Source: Marivirga tractuosa DSM 4126
Lineage (GTDB): Bacteria > Bacteroidota > Bacteroidia > Cytophagales > Cyclobacteriaceae
DNA: 64,000 nucleotides
Direction: 5' to 3'
Assembly (NCBI RefSeq): GCF_000183425.1
Contig: NC_014759.1
Location: forward strand, 248,001 to 312,000
Shown piece after piece: positions 57,699 to 64,000 of the stretch. Positions within the stretch are counted from its first letter, which is position 1, and each line of letters begins with the position of its first letter. The position numbers and the translations under genes are program-made. Below the pieces are notes generated by a model. That model saw only the letters and a program-made list of their open reading frames with translations. It made no database searches and was not told the DNA's origin.

Positions 57699-59205
57699 TG
57701 CTTAAATTTTTGGTTTTTACTTTTTCTCCAACATGAATCCTCTCCAACAACTTCTCAGCTGGCTCCCAATCAGCATCTTGCTTGCAAGCTTCCAATTCTT
57801 TTTCGGTTAATAATTCGCCTGAAAAAGCTCTTTTTAATATGCTTTGCCTTAATGCTTCTGATTTTTCTAAACTTTCATTGATGCTTTCAGCTAATTTATT
57901 GGAAACCGAAAGCCTAGATTCAATTTCAGATACAATTTGCCTTTGTTCTCTAACCGAAGGAAAAACAACTGGAGATTGCCTGATTGTGCCCATTGACAAA
58001 GAAGGTTGAGCAACGGCTTTGGCTGTTGCCATCATCAAATTTTTACCAAAATTTGAACGAAAAAATAGTTCTAGAAAACGTGGCTCTACATTTAAATAAG
58101 GTCGGGCCATACCAATATTTGGACCCAGAAAGTAATTTTGATCTTTGGGAACTAAGGCAACATTTCCAGTTCCGGCACCTACAAAAACAATTATCAATTC
58201 CCCTCCTAGCAATTTTGATCTTTTAAGAAAACTTACATCTTCTGACTTAACCTTAGAATAATTAGTTCTTTTAAATCCATTTAACCCAGCATTTTCAGCC
58301 TTAATGACTGGTAAATCACCATTTTCTGAGTAAGAAACGTATTTAGTGTATTCAAACCCAGCTAACTTAGTAATAAATGCAATGACTCCTAACTGAGTCC
58401 AAATCCAGCTTTTAGGGATATTCCATTTTTTATTTTCATGATCTGAATTTGGAGGTTCAGGGACATCAAGTTTTTTTGGCTTACTTGGTTTTTTATACTG
58501 TTTCCTCTTACTATTCCACTCGACTAGATCTTGTTGCCATTCTTTGATTTGATTTTCATACAACTTATTCCTACCAAATGTAATTTGATTTGATAAATCT
58601 TCTGCTGATGGTAGTTCAGTCTGCTTTTTACGCCATTCTTTTGTTAATTCCCCTTCAAAAGCCTTTTTGAGAACAGCTTGCCTGTAAACTTCTAGTTTTT
58701 CTTTAGCAGATTTCAGATTGGCTATTCCATTATCTAATTCACTAAAGAGTTGCTCTATTTTGGATACTAAGGATTTTTGTTCAGGTAAGGGAGCAAAAGG
58801 TATCTTTTGCGATTTAAGTATGTTTCCAGATATTGCTTTAAATGTGGTTCCTGTACCTTGGTCATCAAGTGCTCTTTCAATAAATTTTAAATAGAACCAT
58901 AAATAATTGTTTCCAAAAGGATATGTGATTGCAGCTAGACCTCTTCCTATAGCGCAATCAATATTTGTCTTATTTGTGGCCCCTACAGGAGCTCTTACAC
59001 TAATCAAAATGTCATTTACTTTTGCTGTCTTTTTAGGAGCAGTACACCATTTTTTTACAACTGGATATAATTCAGTAAATTCTGCTTTACCTTGAAAAAA
59101 TGGCATTCCTTCTCCTTTATCATTATATGTTGATGAAGGAGGGGATTGCCCCATGTTAATATTACAAATTTTTCCAAGCTCTATTTCAATCCAATCCTCT
59201 CTCAT
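57688..59205 (-). CDS. hsdS: Type I restriction-modification specificity subunit S
   Basis: About 505 residues with two target-recognition domains. The first begins DWIEIELGKICNINMG and the second PKSWIWTQLGVIAFITK at about 265. Each is followed by a conserved spacer helix (PLPEQKSLVSKIEQLFSELD near 140-165; REQRQIVSEIESRLSVSNKL near 420-445). Each TRD reads one half of a bipartite DNA site. The start ATG at 59,205 overlaps the stop of the DUF5131 gene by one base (TGATG); a TTG one codon upstream is an alternative. Confidence 0.93.
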   Translation of the reverse strand: MREDWIEIELGKICNINMGQSPPSSTYNDKGEGMPFFQGKAEFTELYPVVKKWCTAPKKTAKVNDILISVRAPVGATNKTNIDCAIGRGLAAITYPFGNNYLWFYLKFIERALDDQGTGTTFKAISGNILKSQKIPFAPLPEQKSLVSKIEQLFSELDNGIANLKSAKEKLEVYRQAVLKKAFEGELTKEWRKKQTELPSAEDLSNQITFGRNKLYENQIKEWQQDLVEWNSKRKQYKKPSKPKKLDVPEPPNSDHENKKWNIPKSWIWTQLGVIAFITKLAGFEYTKYVSYSENGDLPVIKAENAGLNGFKRTNYSKVKSEDVSFLKRSKLLGGELIIVFVGAGTGNVALVPKDQNYFLGPNIGMARPYLNVEPRFLELFFRSNFGKNLMMATAKAVAQPSLSMGTIRQSPVVFPSVREQRQIVSEIESRLSVSNKLAESINESLEKSEALRQSILKRAFSGELLTEKELEACKQDADWEPAEKLLERIHVGEKVKTKNLSNAE

Positions 59206-59930
59206 CAATAATTCTCTGCTATAATTGGCATTTCATCCCAGGTTCTTCCTTCCAACTCTCTACCTGTTTTCTTTTTATTTGTGCCGCCCCACTGTTTAAA
59301 AAAGAAAGCCACATTAGCTTTTTTGCATTGATCTTTAATATCAGTAACCCAATCAGTATCCATTGGCCGGGGTTTTCTTCCGCTTTCACCGCCTACAATT
59401 ACCCAATCAATTTTCTCTAAATTCATATTGGGTAAAGGGCCAATTAAGGGTTCGCATGATAGAAATTTAACTCGGGCATTAGTATCTCTTAATAAGTCAA
59501 TTCTATCCATTACTCTTTCATCCTCTACAGAAATACCCATCCAAATATTATGGCTCCAATCTAACCAGCCTTCACTGTCATAATATTTCAGTATTTCAGG
59601 TCGTTTGGTAAGCAGTTGAAAGACATGTTGAGGATTTTCTTTCATTACCTTAAATACTTTCTGTATAAAATCGACTGGAACATCAGGGTGAAATAAGTCA
59701 CTCATTGAATTCACAAAAACCACTCTTGGCTTTTTCCATGAATAAGGCTTTTTTAGTTCCTCTTCATGAATTTTAATATCAAATCCATTTTGATATTTTT
59801 CAATACCCATGGCTTTAAGTCTTTTGCTCATTACTTCTGCATAGCAAAATTTACAACCTGCTGAGACCTTATCACAACCTGTAGTTGGATTCCAAGTCAT
59901 TTCTGTCCATTCTATACTTGATTGTGCCAT
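59205..59930 (-). CDS. DUF5131 (phage Gp37/Gp68-type) three-Cys protein
   Basis: 241 residues. IEWTEMTWNPTTGC, then a cysteine trio C19-x6-C26-x2-C29 (GCKFCYAE) gives a radical-SAM-like iron-sulfur site. VNSMSDLFHPDVP, FQLLTKRPE and VIVGGESGRKPRPM are the family's conserved blocks. Such proteins occur in phages and near TcmP. Here tcmP lies 2 bp upstream and hsdS starts 1 base before its stop. The reaction is unknown; nucleic-acid modification is a reasonable guess. Confidence 0.88.
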   Translation of the reverse strand: MAQSSIEWTEMTWNPTTGCDKVSAGCKFCYAEVMSKRLKAMGIEKYQNGFDIKIHEEELKKPYSWKKPRVVFVNSMSDLFHPDVPVDFIQKVFKVMKENPQHVFQLLTKRPEILKYYDSEGWLDWSHNIWMGISVEDERVMDRIDLLRDTNARVKFLSCEPLIGPLPNMNLEKIDWVIVGGESGRKPRPMDTDWVTDIKDQCKKANVAFFFKQWGGTNKKKTGRELEGRTWDEMPIIAENY

Positions 59931-59932
59931 TG

Positions 59933-61054
59933 TTATTTATTCACTTTATATGAGATAATTCTTTTGAATTTATGATTAAAGACATACTTGTAATTTATTC
60001 CGGGTGTTTTACCTTCATAATCAATCTTTTTTTCCTTCTTTAGTGCTTTTAAAAGATCATTAGCATGTCGATAAAAGTTACCTGAATTATAGGTGTATAG
60101 CAATGCTTCTTCATTATTAGTAATTGATTTATTTAATAGTTTTTCCTCAAGATCGTTTTTAAATCCTTCAATTTTAGTCATTTTTTGATCATCAAACATT
60201 GACATTTGACTTTTCTTTAGGTCATTATCGATATCATAATTTGCTTCACCATTTAACTCGTTTTTTTTCCATGATATTTCCAAAAATTTATCAACAGCAC
60301 GATAATGAGAGGCCCCAAAAATTATCCCATAAACATTGGCCCCTTTTTTAATAGAGAAGGGAAACATTAGCAGTTCGGAATCTTCTTTGAGTTGTGATTT
60401 AAGTTTTTGTAAAATTAATCTATGAATTTGCGATTGCTTCGTCTTTTTTATCTCTTCCGGATCTAAATCTAAAATTCGTTTGAATTCTTCAGTTTCACCA
60501 AGCCATTTAAAATAGGAAGAGGAAACGAAATATAAAAAATCAGTAGTTTTTGAATTTTCTAATTCCGTCAACAGTTCCTTAGAAATAAATTTGACGCCAT
60601 TTTGATCTAGAAAAACCAACGAAGGATTATCATTAATTTGAGGTAGTAATTTGAAAAATAAGGTTGAAGCATCTTCATTATAATATTTTATCTCTAAGAA
60701 ATATTTGAACTTAGGATGAGATTTTACAAAACCATTGCAATTTTCTTTTAGCGCTTCAAATTTTTCTTGATTCTTTTTCTTTGGTTCAAACTCGTTTAAG
60801 TGTAGGGTTATTTTTGTGCCGTTTTGGAAAATATTGGCCAAATAATCGTAAATGTTTCTTAAAATCCTGATCGGGGTACCCGGTACTTGATTACAATCAT
60901 ATCCAGGTCCAGAGAATAGATCAAAAATATGAATATTTTTATCACCTTTCATAATAAAAGTTGGTAGCCAGACCTTTGTGTAATCTTCAAATATTTCCAA
61001 TTTTGCCATCGTGCCTTTATCGAACGGCTTTAAGTGTAAATCTTTGTATCCCAT
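59933..61054 (-). CDS. tcmP: Three-Cys-motif partner protein TcmP
   Basis: 373 residues. The region IHIFDLFSGPGYD (41-53) resembles the SAM-binding motif of methyltransferases. KITLHLNEFEPKK and SLVFLDQNGVKF follow as further Rossmann-type strands. The GTPIRIL segment just after the first motif is typical of TcmP. This family is regularly found beside Gp37/Gp68-type three-Cys proteins, as here. Its ATG overlaps the hsdR stop by one base (TAATG). A methyltransferase-like role is inferred from fold signatures only. Confidence 0.85.
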   Translation of the reverse strand: MGYKDLHLKPFDKGTMAKLEIFEDYTKVWLPTFIMKGDKNIHIFDLFSGPGYDCNQVPGTPIRILRNIYDYLANIFQNGTKITLHLNEFEPKKKNQEKFEALKENCNGFVKSHPKFKYFLEIKYYNEDASTLFFKLLPQINDNPSLVFLDQNGVKFISKELLTELENSKTTDFLYFVSSSYFKWLGETEEFKRILDLDPEEIKKTKQSQIHRLILQKLKSQLKEDSELLMFPFSIKKGANVYGIIFGASHYRAVDKFLEISWKKNELNGEANYDIDNDLKKSQMSMFDDQKMTKIEGFKNDLEEKLLNKSITNNEEALLYTYNSGNFYRHANDLLKALKKEKKIDYEGKTPGINYKYVFNHKFKRIISYKVNK

Positions 61055-63861
61055 TATGCTGTTAGGTTTTGATTGAGTTCTATAATTACATTATCCGTTT
61101 CCTCACCAAATAATGCCCACATTTTCCCTCTGCCTCCTTTGGCATCAAAGGGTGTATAGTCCAAATCATCGACTTCTACATGGAAACTATTGGCAATATG
61201 GTCTTTCATCATGCGCAACCATTCCATTTGGTCAGGAGTAAATTTATTGTGCTTTCCAGCATTTTGTTTAAATACCCAATCCTGAAAGTTTTTATCTACT
61301 GTTTTATGATAGGGGGTGAGTTCATTATCAATTCCACTTACTTTTCTGATCAAGGAAACTAAGGCAACCAATTCATTTTTAGGGCTGTTTTCTTTTATAT
61401 TTTCCAATTGGTTGTAAGCTTCCCAAACATAATGAGGAGCAAGTAATGGCTTTTCTCTTTTGAGCTTTTCCATCAGCTCTTTTATCATATGATAACTAAG
61501 GGCTCTTCGGTTATATGCTTGATCGTAAAAAATACTTAAAGCTGTAATTTCGTCTTTATGTGCCTCAATATAAGCGGAGAATTCCTTTACCACATCTTTG
61601 GCTTTATCCGTAGTAAAACTATCCCATTCCGCACTGATGACCTTATCCTGATTGATGGTGTCAATTACCTGATCATGCACTTTGCGTACATTTTCTATGT
61701 ATTCATTTAACTCACCTGTAAATACTTTGGTTGCTTCATTACGCTTTTGCTCCATCGCCTTATTGAGTGCTTTTCCAATTTCATCAGGTGATGAACCGGC
61801 ATATCCTTTTTGAGTATCTTCTTCAATTTGAGATGCTGTATCAGGGTCATAAGCTTCTAGTAGTTCTTTGCTGATTGTATTTAGGGCCTTCCCATTGGTA
61901 AGCTTTAAGAGTTCAGTTTTTTCCCTTTCGGTAAGTTGTTTATCTAATCTTATCAAACGATTTGCAAGAGAAGTAAATAAATCCTCATCCTGAGCACCCA
62001 TTGCCACGGCACCCAATAAATCTTTAAGCGGAGTTCCTGGCTTACGCTCTAGTGGTCTACTATCAGTTTTCTTTGATTTAGTAGCACCCACTGCATCTAC
62101 AATTACAAAGTGGGTTTTGGTATGTTTAGCAGTACGGGTTACTTTTTGCAAATCATCAAAATTAATGGTGCGCGTACCCCGACCTTTCATCTGCTCAAAA
62201 TAATTGATGCTTTTCACATCCCGCATAAAGAGCAGAACTTCCAGTGGTTTTACATCCGTTCCGGTAGCAATCATATCCACGGTAACCGCAATTCGTGGTG
62301 CCCATGAATTACGAAAGCGATTCAATACCGATTTTGGATCTTCTTCAATTTTATAAGTTAGTTTTTTACAAAAATCATTTCCCTCTCCAAATTCTTCTCT
62401 TACCATATTAATGATATCATCCGCATGACTATCTGTTTTTGCAAAAATCAATGTTTTAGGTACTTCAAACTCACCTTTTTCATCAAATCGGTCTGGAAAA
62501 ATAGTCGGGAGGGCCTTTTTAAAAGCCTGTATTATTGTCCTAATTTGATTAGGATTTACAACATCTTTATCCAGTTTGTTGGGAGTATATTCAAAGTCTT
62601 CATCCAATCGTTCCCAGCGTTGCTTTCTGCTTTGCTTATCTCGTTTTTCGATAAACTGCTCTGTTTTGGCTTCAATTTTACTTCCCTTCTTGCTGATTTC
62701 GGTTTCTATGGTAAATACATCATAAGGAACATTTACTCCATCTGAAACAGAATCTTCATAGGTGTATTCACTCACCACATTTTGATTGAAAAAACCAAAA
62801 GTCCGCTTATCTGGTGTGGCCGTTAAGCCAATTAAAAAAGCATCGAAATAATCGAGCACTTGTTTCCATAAATTGTAAATAGAGCGATGGGCTTCATCTA
62901 TGATGATAAAATCAAATTGCTCAATGGGGTTTTTACTAGTGTATTCTACAGGAAGAGGTTCTTTCTTCTGCCAATTCCAGCCTTTTTCATTAGGATTCTC
63001 TTTTTCAACCTCTTCATCCAATTCTTGCCCTTTCAATATGGAGTAGAGTCTTTGAATGGTCGATATGCAAACCTGACTATCTGTAGCAATATAACTTGAG
63101 CTTAGTCTTTGAACATTATAAAGCTCAGTAAATTTCCGGTTATCGTCAACGGGCTGATACTTTAAAAACTCTTGTTCGGCTTGCTCTCCAAGGTTTTTGG
63201 TATCCACCAGGAATAAAATTCTTTTTGCATCCACATGCTTTAATAATCTGTAAGCAAAAGTGCAAGCAGTAAAGGTCTTTCCTGCACCTGTAGCCATTTG
63301 GATTAAAGCTTTTGGGCGGTTTTCCTTAAATGAATTTTCAAGGTTATTAATGGCTTTAATTTGAGCTGGTCTTAAGCCAGTTTCAGGCAAAGTTGGCATT
63401 TTTCTAAGCCTTGCCCTTAATGTTTCACTTTTGTCAAACCAATCGAGTAAAGTTTGCGGCTGATGGAAGTGAAAAACAGGTCTTGACCTTGGTTTGGGAT
63501 CACGGTAATCAGTAAATCGAGTAATTACCCCCGTACTTTCATAAACAAAAGGAAGTGGTTCTTTATTCAGGTTATATTTTAAAGAGGCATTAGCATATTG
63601 TGTAGATTGGTCTTCTACCACGGTGAGCTTTTCACCTGACTCTTCTCTTTTAGCTTCAATTACTCCAACTGGCTTGCGATTGACAAATAGCACATAATCA
63701 GCTGGACCAATGTCGGTTTGATATTCCCTAACGGCTATTCCTAATCCTGCCGATAAGTTTACTTTGGATTTATCTTGCACCAACCACCCAGCATCCATCA
63801 GCATTTGATCAATGCGGTCTCTAGCAATTTGCTCAGGGTTTTGGTTGGCTGTTGCAGTCAT
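61054..63861 (-). CDS. hsdR: Type I restriction endonuclease subunit R
   Basis: 935 residues, the motor and nuclease of a type I system. The N-terminal PD-(D/E)xK nuclease has GPADYVLF (Asp55) and IEAKREE (Glu69-x-Lys71). The SF2 translocase has Walker A TGAGKT near 191-196, DEAH at 322-325 and GLTATPDKR, with GRGTRT as motif VI. The C-terminal helical region is the EcoEI-type R domain. It is the first gene of the minus-strand operon. Upstream a TTTG/TATATTAA pair may be the promoter. Confidence 0.95.
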   Translation of the reverse strand: MTATANQNPEQIARDRIDQMLMDAGWLVQDKSKVNLSAGLGIAVREYQTDIGPADYVLFVNRKPVGVIEAKREESGEKLTVVEDQSTQYANASLKYNLNKEPLPFVYESTGVITRFTDYRDPKPRSRPVFHFHQPQTLLDWFDKSETLRARLRKMPTLPETGLRPAQIKAINNLENSFKENRPKALIQMATGAGKTFTACTFAYRLLKHVDAKRILFLVDTKNLGEQAEQEFLKYQPVDDNRKFTELYNVQRLSSSYIATDSQVCISTIQRLYSILKGQELDEEVEKENPNEKGWNWQKKEPLPVEYTSKNPIEQFDFIIIDEAHRSIYNLWKQVLDYFDAFLIGLTATPDKRTFGFFNQNVVSEYTYEDSVSDGVNVPYDVFTIETEISKKGSKIEAKTEQFIEKRDKQSRKQRWERLDEDFEYTPNKLDKDVVNPNQIRTIIQAFKKALPTIFPDRFDEKGEFEVPKTLIFAKTDSHADDIINMVREEFGEGNDFCKKLTYKIEEDPKSVLNRFRNSWAPRIAVTVDMIATGTDVKPLEVLLFMRDVKSINYFEQMKGRGTRTINFDDLQKVTRTAKHTKTHFVIVDAVGATKSKKTDSRPLERKPGTPLKDLLGAVAMGAQDEDLFTSLANRLIRLDKQLTEREKTELLKLTNGKALNTISKELLEAYDPDTASQIEEDTQKGYAGSSPDEIGKALNKAMEQKRNEATKVFTGELNEYIENVRKVHDQVIDTINQDKVISAEWDSFTTDKAKDVVKEFSAYIEAHKDEITALSIFYDQAYNRRALSYHMIKELMEKLKREKPLLAPHYVWEAYNQLENIKENSPKNELVALVSLIRKVSGIDNELTPYHKTVDKNFQDWVFKQNAGKHNKFTPDQMEWLRMMKDHIANSFHVEVDDLDYTPFDAKGGRGKMWALFGEETDNVIIELNQNLTA

Positions 63862-63873
63862 TTATGGATTAAA

Positions 63874-63904
63874 TTAATATAATAATGACTTAAATTAAGG
63901 CAAA
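63874..63904 (-). promoter_or_regulatory. Candidate promoter of the hsdR operon
   Basis: On the minus strand TTTG (63,904-63,901) and TATATTAA (63,881-63,874) are separated by 19 nt. The second box only partly matches TAnnTTTG. Transcription would start about 5-10 bp before the hsdR ATG. Confidence 0.35.
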
Positions 63905-63960
63905 AATTCTTAGAATCACATAATATGACCGTATTATTCGATGAATTTTAAGGAATTAAT

Positions 63961-64000
63961 ATGCTTTCTGAAATACATGATATATTATTTAGAAACATTA
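63961..64000 (+). CDS. Possible 5' end of a divergent gene (truncated by window edge)
   Basis: An ATG at 63,961 preceded by GGA opens a frame (MLSEIHDILFRNI) that runs off the right edge. It would be divergent from hsdR with a 99-bp gap. Only 13 codons are visible, so it may be chance. Confidence 0.25.
   Translation, partial: MLSEIHDILFRNI

Overview
The window looks like a chromosomal segment of a Cytophagales-type Bacteroidota, possibly close to Marivirga; the genus is a guess. The evidence is the low GC content, promoters of the Bacteroidota type (TTTG, a gap of about 19 nt, then TAnnTTTG), a short primary sigma factor, a type IX secretion cargo with a gliding-type C-terminus next to a PorP/SprF protein, a bacillithiol-type deacetylase (BshB1) and ATP-dependent PEP carboxykinase. 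No rRNA, CRISPR array or recognisable insertion sequence was found.

Positions 1-46,200 are ordinary core and semi-core genome. In order they hold an OmpA-like C-terminal fragment, a cyclophilin, an NMT1-like binding protein, PBP1A, a TPR/SpoIIE phosphatase, an MBL hydrolase, an unusual lipoamide-dehydrogenase-like flavoprotein, pckA and a peptide transporter. Next come a SiaB/SiaC partner-switch module with an unknown membrane coiled-coil protein, a 2284-residue T9SS adhesin with its PorP/SprF partner, and a short HrpB helicase. A stretch of envelope and metabolic genes follows (PIG-L deacetylase, MarR-DoxX-hydrolase, LVIVD lipoprotein, LptF/G). It is followed by the housekeeping run rpsO-pnp-rpoD-trxB-bshB1, then GT2-pdxH, miaE-yqgE and a DUF349 protein.

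At 46,256 a tRNA-Thr(UGU) marks the change to accessory DNA. Beyond it lie an unknown protein, an excisionase-like HTH protein, a gap with a long imperfect palindrome, and a minus-strand defence locus running from 63,861 down to 48,089. The locus reads hsdR - tcmP - DUF5131 (Gp37/Gp68) - hsdS - DUF4062 - AlbA_2/HATPase - DUF3883 (NO VEIN-like nuclease) - hsdM - YobI/KAP-type membrane NTPase - small unknown - XRE regulator. The first eight genes overlap or are separated by no more than 3 nt, so they should be translated as one coupled message. This makes it a type I restriction-modification operon with five embedded accessory genes, which could be a composite anti-phage system. The XRE gene has two near-identical operators 40 bp apart directly upstream and is probably self-regulated.

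Other points worth a look are a three-way-junction RNA with a U-tract between trxB and bshB1, REP-like intergenic repeats in two clusters, a C-terminally short HrpB, and a flavoprotein that has lost both redox cysteines but carries a C-terminal CxCxxC. All family names come from motif recognition by eye; no database search was run.
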